Shown piece after piece: positions 8,223 through 15,405 of a stretch of DNA of 34,163 nucleotides (its first letter is position 1; every line of letters starts with the position of its first letter). Source of the stretch: an uncultured Eubacteriales bacterium (lineage in GTDB: Bacteria > Bacillota > Clostridia > Christensenellales > Aristaeellaceae); assembly GCA_902767315.1 (NCBI GenBank), contig CACXHB010000102.1:1-34163 (forward strand), given 5' to 3'. The translations under genes and the position numbers were made by a program. The notes below the pieces were generated by a model, which did no database searches, was not told the DNA's origin, and worked only from the letters and a program-made list of their open reading frames with translations.

Positions 8223-9140
8223 GGTGTGAATATGAATTTATTTATCATTGGAAATGGATTTGATATAGCTCACGGAATCAAATCGTCGTACGATAACTTC
8301 GGAAAATATGTAAAAAATTACCAATCTAATTCATTTGCAGAGTATGATATGCAATGTAATATATCTGGCAACCGTATATTTAAGCCAATAGATATACTTG
8401 AAATAATCGTAAATCAAATTGATGAGACATGTTCATGCTATGGATGGAATCGATTCGAAAAGGCACTTGGAGATATAAATTTTTGCGAATATCTCTTAGA
8501 TACAGAACAAAATCGTGTAGAATACGCAATGGAACGGAATGTAGAAACTCTTTTCAGGCTTGTCGATGGTGTAGGCTATGTCAAAGAGATATTTTCGCAA
8601 TGGGCAAGCGAAATAGATATTTCAAAAAAAGCAAAATCAGATTTTTCAAAATTAATCAGCAAAAACGATTTGGTATTAACTTTTAACTATACATGCACTA
8701 TGGAAAAGCTCTATAAAGTGCACCAAAACGTCTTCCATATTCACGGGATTGCGGGTGATAAAAATGGCATTGTTGTCGGGCATGGAAACGATAAAATCAT
8801 AGATGATAGCATAAATTATATTTATCCAAATAGTTGCTTGGGATTAAATCAAATTCAGGCCGAGTTGAAAAAGCGCGTGGATTTAATTCGTAACAGTGCA
8901 CCTATGAAGGCTTTTATTTCAAAGATTAAAACTAGTTCAATACAAAAAGTATTTTCTTTTGGTTTCTCATATGAAAATGTTGATATGCCATATTTTGAGG
9001 ATATCTGCAATAATCTGTCTGATACAGTAGAATGGTTATTTAATGACTATGACGACGAGGGAAAACTTTCTTTATTTGAACAAAAGTTGCGAGAAGTAGG
9101 ATTTAAAGGAACATTTGGAAGATTTCACGTCAAAAAATAA
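7600..9140. other. AT-rich cassette: PglX target-recognition end plus abiH
   Basis: Base composition drops from roughly 60-65% GC in brxC and the pglX core to around 30% in sampled lines of abiH (for example 8281-8340 and 8881-8940). It returns abruptly to about 65% at the start of the C-terminal pglX frame near 9156. The left edge, near 7600, coincides with the start of the recognition region; the first part of the cassette is intermediate in GC. The pattern is what exchange of a recognition cassette by recombination would leave. Edges are judged by eye. Confidence 0.65.
8232..9140 (+). CDS. abiH: AbiH-family abortive-infection protein
   Basis: A 302-aa protein with the AbiH signature (Pfam PF14253): MNLFIIGNGFDIAHGIKSSY at the start, LTFNYT at residues 149-154, FHIHG at 168-172, and VVGHGND shortly after. 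AbiH was first described as a lactococcal phage abortive-infection protein; its biochemical activity is not established. The ATG at 8232 has GAGGTG six bases upstream; the frame could also begin at GTG 8226. It lies 9 bases after the stop of the first pglX part and 15 bases before the second part, all in one direction, so all three are probably co-transcribed. The gene is strongly AT-rich against its neighbours, a sign of transfer. Confidence 0.85.
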   Translation: MNLFIIGNGFDIAHGIKSSYDNFGKYVKNYQSNSFAEYDMQCNISGNRIFKPIDILEIIVNQIDETCSCYGWNRFEKALGDINFCEYLLDTEQNRVEYAMERNVETLFRLVDGVGYVKEIFSQWASEIDISKKAKSDFSKLISKNDLVLTFNYTCTMEKLYKVHQNVFHIHGIAGDKNGIVVGHGNDKIIDDSINYIYPNSCLGLNQIQAELKKRVDLIRNSAPMKAFISKIKTSSIQKVFSFGFSYENVDMPYFEDICNNLSDTVEWLFNDYDDEGKLSLFEQKLREVGFKGTFGRFHVKK

Positions 9141-9155
9141 GTTAGGAGGCTTACC

Positions 9156-10145
9156 ATGTCCCGCCTGATTTCCGACAAATACCGCCAGGTGCAGCAGGAG
9201 TATCTGGAGCGGTTCGAAAGGCTCCGGGCCAACGAGGAGGAGCTGAACCGGATCTTCATTGACATTTACGGCCTGCGGGGGGAACTGACCCCGGAGGTGG
9301 CCGAAAAGGACGTGACCGTCTATCGCATCATCGACGCGCCCGACCCGGAGCAGCGGAAGATGGCCTATGTGCTCTCCCGCCGGGACGAAATCGTCAGCCT
9401 GATTTCCTACATGGTGGGCTGCATGCTGGGGCGGTATTCCCCGTATGTGGAGGGGCTGCTGTTCGCCGGGGGCCGGTGGGACGCCGGGGAGATCACCGGG
9501 CGCATCGCCGCCGGGGCCCGGGAATGCGATTTTTACGACGAGGCTGTGGGGCTGTTCCTGCCGGACGGCGACGGCATTGTGCCCATTACCGACGACGAAT
9601 ATTTCCCGGACGACATTGTGGCCCGGACGGTGGAATTCGTCCGCAAGGTGTACGGCCCGGAGACGCTGGAGGAAAACCTGAAGTTCATCGCCGATTCCCT
9701 GGGCAACAAGGGGGATTCCTCCCGGGAGGTGATCCGCAATTATTACCTGACGGATTTCTATAAGGATCACCTGAAGACCTATCAGAAGCGGCCCATTTAC
9801 TGGCAGTTCGATTCCGGCAGGCAGAACGGCTTCAAGTGCCTGATGTATCTGCATCGCTATGATCGGGACACCGTGGGCCGGGTGCGCACGGATTATGTGC
9901 ACGAAATTCAGGAACGGCTGCGCACTCAGCTGGAGGACGCGCAGAAATCCGCGGAGGGCGACCAGGGCCGCGCCCGGATGAACGCCGCCCGCCGGGCCCA
10001 GAAATTGGAAAAGCAGCTGATAGAAGTGAACAAATATGAGGAAGTGGTGCACCATTTCGCTGACATGCGCCTGCCGCTGGATCTGGACGACGGCGTGAAG
10101 GTGAATTACGCCAAGCTTTCCGAAATGCTGACAAAGATAAAATAA
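9156..10145 (+). CDS. pglX: BREX PglX, C-terminal part of a split protein
   Basis: A 329-aa protein that corresponds to the C-terminal domain of one-piece PglX. Recognisable segments are RANEEELNRIFIDIYGL (near residue 30), an ISYMVGCMLGRYS helix, DFYKDHLKTYQKRPIYWQF (from about residue 200; R212 to W216 is RPIYW) and MYLHRYDRDTVGRVRTDYV. A charged coiled-coil-like stretch follows (about 255-300). It has no methyltransferase motif of its own. The start has a near-ideal ribosome binding site (TTAGGAGG, 7 bases before ATG), so it is translated as a separate polypeptide and is not just a remnant. Together the two parts give 1176 aa, close to a normal PglX, with little or nothing missing at the junction. 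GC-rich like the rest of the operon. Confidence 0.88.
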   Translation: MSRLISDKYRQVQQEYLERFERLRANEEELNRIFIDIYGLRGELTPEVAEKDVTVYRIIDAPDPEQRKMAYVLSRRDEIVSLISYMVGCMLGRYSPYVEGLLFAGGRWDAGEITGRIAAGARECDFYDEAVGLFLPDGDGIVPITDDEYFPDDIVARTVEFVRKVYGPETLEENLKFIADSLGNKGDSSREVIRNYYLTDFYKDHLKTYQKRPIYWQFDSGRQNGFKCLMYLHRYDRDTVGRVRTDYVHEIQERLRTQLEDAQKSAEGDQGRARMNAARRAQKLEKQLIEVNKYEEVVHHFADMRLPLDLDDGVKVNYAKLSEMLTKIK

Positions 10146-10163
10146 AACAAAGGAGGAAGACAC

Positions 10164-12617
10164 ATGTTTGATTACAGCCGCATTGACAGGATCGACCCCG
10201 ATTTTCTGGAACAGTTTCTCTTGCCGGGAGAAAAGTTCGAAAAGGCGTTCAACTTTCCCCGGAAGAAATCCAAAAAGATGAAATTCAACGGCCAGGAATA
10301 CAACGTAAGATATAATCTGGAGGATGGACTGGCCGTGCTGTGGAACGAATATGCCTACGACATCGAGGCCAAGTGGGGCAGGATTCGCGCCAATTACCGG
10401 GCGATGCTGCGGGAAACGCCGGAGGATGAGAATCTCTATATTTCATCTGAGAAATTCATTCCCCGCAACCTGGCGCAGAGAAGCCCCAAGCCCGTCTATA
10501 CCAAGGGCCTGCAGGCGCTGCAGGAGGAGACCTGGTGCTACGCGCTGGATCCCATTTTGAAAACGGTTCCCCGCAGTACGAGGAAGATCACCCCGCCGGC
10601 GGACGCGCCGATGCTGACCCACGAACAGGTGCGGCGGCGGGTGCTGTGCTTTGTGGCCATGATCGCCCGCATCTGTCAGGAGGACGGGCTGAAGCTGTTG
10701 CTGAACCAGCTGCCCCTGCCCTGCACGAAAGACCAAGTTAAACACAACTGGAGCATCGCGCATCTGGATCTGATAAGCCCGGGCGAAAAAACGCCCCTGA
10801 CCCTGCGCGTTTGGACGGAAAATAACGAAATTTACATCTTTTTTATGCATATCCGCAATGCACGCGAAATCTTCCACGAGATTTCCGATACGCCGGCGCT
10901 GTTCGTCTTCCCGGAGGGCGAGGATTCGGGGCAGAATCCCCCCCAACTGTGCTACGCCCAGAATGAAACCGGCGGCAAGTCCGCCAAGACGGCCGTCGCA
11001 GACTCCTGGTGCATGACGCCGCCCCAGACAAAGCTTACCTACGCGCAGGTCAATTGGCTGGGCGGGAACCAGAAATACGTGTACTGCTCCAACTACGCGG
11101 CGCAGGCGGGAGATCTGACCATGATCGGCTATCCCCACGCCAAGCAAAACCCGCTGCCCGGGAGCACCTTCAGCCGGATGGGCTCCGTGATGGCATGTTC
11201 GGACGATTTGAAGATCAAAACCACCAACGCGGTGGATTTGGAATATGTGTTTACGAAAAACCCGGACCGCAAGCAGATTGCGGCGCTGGGGAAAAAGATG
11301 ACCGCGGGGGTCAGTGAGCGCACGGTGTCGGAGAAACACTCGTTCATATACGTCAGCGGCGAGTGGCCTTGCGACACTTATGTCCACGTTCGCTATATGC
11401 TGCGCTTCATGACCCGGCGGCTGCTGGCGGCAGTCTCCGTGGCGGCCCATCCGGAGCTGGCCTCGGCGGCGAGTCTGGCCAAGGCGCGGGAAATTCTGCG
11501 CCAGCTTCCCCTGCGGGAGGGAGAAGACGCGATCTTCCGGGATCCGTACGTATACGAAGGCGGCTGCGGCTTTGACTGGGTGGCGGGCTCCCTGCCGGAC
11601 GAGCCGGAGCTGGCGCGGCGGCGGGCGGAATTGCTGAAATGCGGCGCGATTTACGCCTATGGGTCGGTGGATCTGGACTATGATAAATGGATCCTTAAGC
11701 GCGTCCCCGAAGCGAGCAAAATAAACTATCAAAAAAGCGGCGAATTTTTCAATTACGGCGCACAGCAGTACGATGCATACGAGATATTCGAATCCTGCTT
11801 TGGCACCGCGGCGCTGATACCCTTCTACGCCTCCCGGGAGGGAACCTCCGGAGCGGAACGGGCGCTGGTGAATGAATACATCAACTGCTGCGTCATGATG
11901 GATGCGGTGGGCGTTATGGCCAAATGCAGCCTGGTAAATCTGCTGCAGCAGTATCTGCTGGTCCAGCCGCCCATCCAGGGCTATGTCAGCGCACTGGCGG
12001 CCTATTTCCGGAAAAACGCCATCGACTGGGCGGCGGATTTGCTGGAGGCTTACGCCCGGGAGGACATGGAATTCATTCGCGGATACGCGGCAAAAGACGC
12101 GAAGCCCGTGGAAATCCCCCTCGATCCGCCCCAGATGCCCAGTGATTTCAAAAACCGGTTCCGGGATCCGGACATGAACGCCCTGGATCGGCGCTGGCTG
12201 TGCTTTGATATTGAAATGCAGTGGCGGGAGCGGGAAGGCCTCAATGGCGGTCAGCGGCTTGCCCATGCGGCGGGGCCGGAAGATCTGCGAAACGCCCTGG
12301 CGACGGCCATGAGCGAGGACGAAATTTCCACCGTCAAGGACAGGCGCTTCGCGCTTCTGGGATTTGACGACGATCTGGCGGCGGCGACGAAAGCGCTGCT
12401 GGAGCGTCAGGGCGGCGTTTATCAGCCGGAGCCCGACGGGGAAACGGATTACGCCGTGGTATACGTGTCCGGCTTCGCCGCCGCGGCGCAGACCATTGCC
12501 CAGGCCCTGCAGGCCGCCGGCGGAAAACCGGCGCTGGTCAGCGACCGCGCCCTCTGGCAGACGCTGCGCAAATTTTTCCGTCCTGGGCAGGCGGAACCTG
12601 CCGGGGAGGAAGTATGA
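10164..12617 (+). CDS. Unrecognised 817-aa BREX-operon protein with BRCT-like C-terminus
   Basis: I do not recognise this protein as a whole. The first ~700 residues show no motif I can name: no P-loop, no nuclease signature, no membrane segment, no signal peptide. A basic patch RKKSKKMKFNG occurs near residue 33. The last ~80 residues (about 727-805) follow the BRCT pattern: RFALLGFDDDL, then a GG pair at 750-751, TDYAVVYV from 761, and KPALVSDRALWQTL near the end. BRCT domains bind phosphoproteins or DNA ends and occur in bacterial NAD-dependent ligase; here the match is by eye. The start follows AAAGGAGG. The TGA stop overlaps the pglZ start (ATGA at 12614-12617), so synthesis is probably coupled to PglZ. 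Its place between pglX and pglZ is where BREX loci carry accessory genes, so a defence role is likely, but its function is unknown. Confidence 0.8.
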   Translation: MFDYSRIDRIDPDFLEQFLLPGEKFEKAFNFPRKKSKKMKFNGQEYNVRYNLEDGLAVLWNEYAYDIEAKWGRIRANYRAMLRETPEDENLYISSEKFIPRNLAQRSPKPVYTKGLQALQEETWCYALDPILKTVPRSTRKITPPADAPMLTHEQVRRRVLCFVAMIARICQEDGLKLLLNQLPLPCTKDQVKHNWSIAHLDLISPGEKTPLTLRVWTENNEIYIFFMHIRNAREIFHEISDTPALFVFPEGEDSGQNPPQLCYAQNETGGKSAKTAVADSWCMTPPQTKLTYAQVNWLGGNQKYVYCSNYAAQAGDLTMIGYPHAKQNPLPGSTFSRMGSVMACSDDLKIKTTNAVDLEYVFTKNPDRKQIAALGKKMTAGVSERTVSEKHSFIYVSGEWPCDTYVHVRYMLRFMTRRLLAAVSVAAHPELASAASLAKAREILRQLPLREGEDAIFRDPYVYEGGCGFDWVAGSLPDEPELARRRAELLKCGAIYAYGSVDLDYDKWILKRVPEASKINYQKSGEFFNYGAQQYDAYEIFESCFGTAALIPFYASREGTSGAERALVNEYINCCVMMDAVGVMAKCSLVNLLQQYLLVQPPIQGYVSALAAYFRKNAIDWAADLLEAYAREDMEFIRGYAAKDAKPVEIPLDPPQMPSDFKNRFRDPDMNALDRRWLCFDIEMQWREREGLNGGQRLAHAAGPEDLRNALATAMSEDEISTVKDRRFALLGFDDDLAAATKALLERQGGVYQPEPDGETDYAVVYVSGFAAAAQTIAQALQAAGGKPALVSDRALWQTLRKFFRPGQAEPAGEEV

Positions 12618-15139
12618 AAGAGACGCTGAACGCACGATTTCGTGCGCCGCTGAAGGAATTTTACCGGCGGCGAATTCTGGTGTGGCGGGATGAAGCCGGG
12701 GAATTCGCCGAAACGGTGAAGGAGCTGCAGCTGGACAACGCCCGGGTGCTGACCATGGAAAAAGACGGCATGTTCCAGCTGCGCCGGCAGATCGAGGTGG
12801 ACTACGCGGAGGAAAATCTGCTGATTTACTGCCCGCTGACCTTCGAAAAGCCTCAGGACAACTGGCTGCTGGACGTGTTTTTGTACAGCGAGGAATTCCG
12901 GGCGGATTACTGGTCGCTGGTGTTCGACGAAATCGGCGTGGAAAACAGCCGGGAGACCCGGGAATATGCCCGGTCCGTTTCGGCATTTTTCGGCAGCAAG
13001 GAACGCCGCCAGCGGCTGCGGGGGCTGCGGAGCCATTACGCCAACGTTCGGGAACTGCAGACGGGCATTTTCGCCGTGCTCAGCGGGGCGAAGGAATACG
13101 GCTTTGCCCGGGTGGTGCGCCAGACGCTGACCCAGGGGCCGGCGGCGGAAAACCCGGCGCTGAAGGCCATGGCGAAATTCTGCGGGGAGGAGGCCTTCTG
13201 GCAGGCCTGCCGGGAAAGCTACGGCTACGGCGGCGGAGCCGACCCGGAGGAGCTGGCCTGCCACCTGCTGACCAGCGCCCTGCGGAACACCCTGGATAAC
13301 GCGTCCCTTCCCCAACTGCCCCAGGACGGCACTCACGCCCTGCAGGCCTACGGCTTCTTCGTGGACTTTCTGCAGGCGGACCGGCCGGGGCTGATGGAGC
13401 TGTGCCTGCGGGTGGAGGCCCGGTTCCCGGTGGAAGCGGCCCTGCGCCGGCTCAGCCGGGAGGAATTGATGCGGGTAAGCGCGTTCCCGGCGGCGGACCG
13501 GATCCTGCTGGAGGATACCCTCGTCAGCTTCGCCGAAGGCCGCCTGAATCTGGACGAAACCGAAACCCTGCTCCGGGCCCGACAGGATCAGCCCTGGGCG
13601 GCGGACTTTGCCCCCTATTACGCCGCGGCGGCGGCGCTGGCGGACATGCAGCGCTTCGCCCTGGCCTATCGGGAGGGCTTCCACTTCGCCTCGGCCCGGG
13701 AGCTGTGGAACGCCTACGGCCGGGAGCTTTTCCGGATGGATCAATATTACCGCTCCTTCTGCGTGGCTTACCGGCGGGCCCTCTCCCTGGGGATGCTGAA
13801 TCTGGAAGACGCGCTGGAGTCGGCGTCGGACGGGGCCGAACGGCTCTACAAAAACGGATATCTGAATCCCCTGAACGAGGCCTGGACCCGGCTGCTGATG
13901 AAGGAGGGACTTGCTTCCCTTTCGGGCGTGCCCCTGCAGCAGCATTTTTATCGGGATTGCGTGGCCACGGCGGATAACCGGGTCTACGTCATCGTTTCCG
14001 ACGGGCTGCGCTACGAAACGGCCCGGCAGCTGGCCCGGGAAATGACCGGCAGGCTGGGCGGAAACACGGACTGCGGCGGCATGCTGGGGCTTTTGCCCGG
14101 GGAAACGTGGGTGGGCATGGCGGCGCTTCTGCCCCACCGGCGGCTGGAAATGGACGACGGCCTGAAGATTCGCGCAGACGGCCGGAGCACCGAATCCGGC
14201 GATCGGGAGGCTCTTCTGCAGGCGGTCTGCCCGGAAAGCGTCGCCATGAATGCCGCCGAATTCCGGCAATGGGGCAAGGCCCGGCGGGGCGAATGGGTGC
14301 GGGGCAAAAAGGTGGTTTACCTTTATCACAACGCCATCGACCGGGCCGGGGAAAGCGGCGGCGACGTGCTGGCGGCCTGCGCCCAGGCCGTGGACGAAAT
14401 TCTCCAGCTGATGCGGATTCTGGTGGGGGAACTGAACGCCGCGACAGTGCTGATCACGGCGGATCACGGCTTCCTCTACACCCGCTCTCCCCTGCCGGAA
14501 TACGAAAAAACCGGCAAGGAAATGCTGCACGGAGAAATTCTGGAATACAAGCGCCGCCACGCGGTGATTCGGGGCCGGGGGGAAGAACTTTCCGGGCTGC
14601 AGATTCCCCTGACGGAACTGGGCCGGGAGGATCTCACGGCGGTGTTCCCCCTGGGCTGCCTGCGTTTCCGGCTGCAGGGGGGCGACGACCGCTACATGCA
14701 CGGCGGGGCCTCTTTGCAGGAAATGACCCTGCCCCTGATTCGGTATCAGAACCGGCGAGCCGGGCAGAAGGGCTTTACGGCCATTACCAAAGCGGAAATC
14801 GAGCTGCTGGGCGAAAACCGGAAAATCAGCAACAATCTTTTCACTCTGAATTTCTATCAGCCCAAACCTTGCGGCGGAAAGGTGCAGCCCCGCACGGTGC
14901 TGGCCCGGCTGGAGGACGCGTCCGGCCGTCCCGTCAGCGACGAACACCGGCTGGTCTGCGACATGACGGCGGAGGACAACACCCTGCGCACCCTGCGGGT
15001 CGCCTTCCGGCTGCTGGGCAGCGGCTACGACCGAAACGCGGAATATCCCCTGGTGCTGCGGGACGCGGAGACCCACGCGGAACTCCAGCGCATCCCCTTC
15101 CGCATCGACGTGATATTCGAAAACGATTTCGACCTGTAA
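12614..15139 (+). CDS. pglZ: BREX alkaline-phosphatase-superfamily protein PglZ
   Basis: An 841-aa protein of the PglZ type found in type 1 BREX. The N-terminal part (FYRRRILVWRDEAGEFAE) is the usual opening. The metal-binding alkaline-phosphatase-like core carries VIVSDGLRYETARQLAREM, with D463, and ITADHGFLYTR, with D617 and H618. These are the expected metal-ligand motifs. PglZ is required for BREX methylation and defence; phosphodiesterase/nuclease-type activity has been reported for some homologues, and the physiological substrate is not settled. The start ATG overlaps the previous stop by four bases. brxL, with its upstream extension, starts 14 bases after the stop behind an AAGGAGG site. 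Length and motifs are normal, with no disruption seen. Confidence 0.92.
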   Translation: MKETLNARFRAPLKEFYRRRILVWRDEAGEFAETVKELQLDNARVLTMEKDGMFQLRRQIEVDYAEENLLIYCPLTFEKPQDNWLLDVFLYSEEFRADYWSLVFDEIGVENSRETREYARSVSAFFGSKERRQRLRGLRSHYANVRELQTGIFAVLSGAKEYGFARVVRQTLTQGPAAENPALKAMAKFCGEEAFWQACRESYGYGGGADPEELACHLLTSALRNTLDNASLPQLPQDGTHALQAYGFFVDFLQADRPGLMELCLRVEARFPVEAALRRLSREELMRVSAFPAADRILLEDTLVSFAEGRLNLDETETLLRARQDQPWAADFAPYYAAAAALADMQRFALAYREGFHFASARELWNAYGRELFRMDQYYRSFCVAYRRALSLGMLNLEDALESASDGAERLYKNGYLNPLNEAWTRLLMKEGLASLSGVPLQQHFYRDCVATADNRVYVIVSDGLRYETARQLAREMTGRLGGNTDCGGMLGLLPGETWVGMAALLPHRRLEMDDGLKIRADGRSTESGDREALLQAVCPESVAMNAAEFRQWGKARRGEWVRGKKVVYLYHNAIDRAGESGGDVLAACAQAVDEILQLMRILVGELNAATVLITADHGFLYTRSPLPEYEKTGKEMLHGEILEYKRRHAVIRGRGEELSGLQIPLTELGREDLTAVFPLGCLRFRLQGGDDRYMHGGASLQEMTLPLIRYQNRRAGQKGFTAITKAEIELLGENRKISNNLFTLNFYQPKPCGGKVQPRTVLARLEDASGRPVSDEHRLVCDMTAEDNTLRTLRVAFRLLGSGYDRNAEYPLVLRDAETHAELQRIPFRIDVIFENDFDL

Positions 15140-15153
15140 GGAGGCGTTCCGGC

Positions 15154-15405
15154 ATGCCCTTTCACAAAAAACGGGTGGTTTATCGGCGCGGAAAAAGCTT
15201 TTACACCAAAACTTATGTGGAAAGAAAAAACCTTTCCACAAAAAAGGGCAGTTTCGGGGATCTGGCCGCTTCCGTTCTGGCCCGGGGCGCCGCCCATGCC
15301 CTGATGGGTAGCTCGAAAAATTATGCCCCGCCGAAGCAGCCGAATCTGCCGCCGGCCAACCTTCAGCCGCCTGAACGCGACTTTCAATTCACAGGAGGAA
15401 CTTCT
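15154..15405 (+). other. 84-codon in-frame upstream extension of brxL with its own start and RBS
   Basis: The ATG at 15154 has a strong ribosome binding site (AAGGAGG at 15138-15144). It opens a frame that runs without stop into brxL. The 84 codons encode a basic, lysine/arginine/tyrosine-rich start (MPFHKKRVVYRRGKSFYTKT), an alanine-rich middle (SVLARGAAHALMG) and a proline-rich tail. I recognise no domain. Standard BrxL begins at the second start, 15406, which has its own AGGAGG. Two products (772 and 688 aa) are therefore possible. It could be a former small gene that lost its stop, or a true N-terminal extension. Confidence 0.6.

Noticed and set aside
5679-10145. pglX as a simple pseudogene broken by an insertion
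   Set aside because: The break is at a domain boundary, no sequence seems lost, each part has a good ribosome binding site, and the inserted gene is in the same direction with tight spacing and no transposon ends.
12449-15241. A 930-codon open frame on the minus strand opposite pglZ, and similar long antisense frames opposite brxC and the 817-aa gene
   Set aside because: They lie exactly opposite well-supported genes in GC-rich DNA, have no recognisable domains and no consistent ribosome binding sites. They are shadows of the coding strand.
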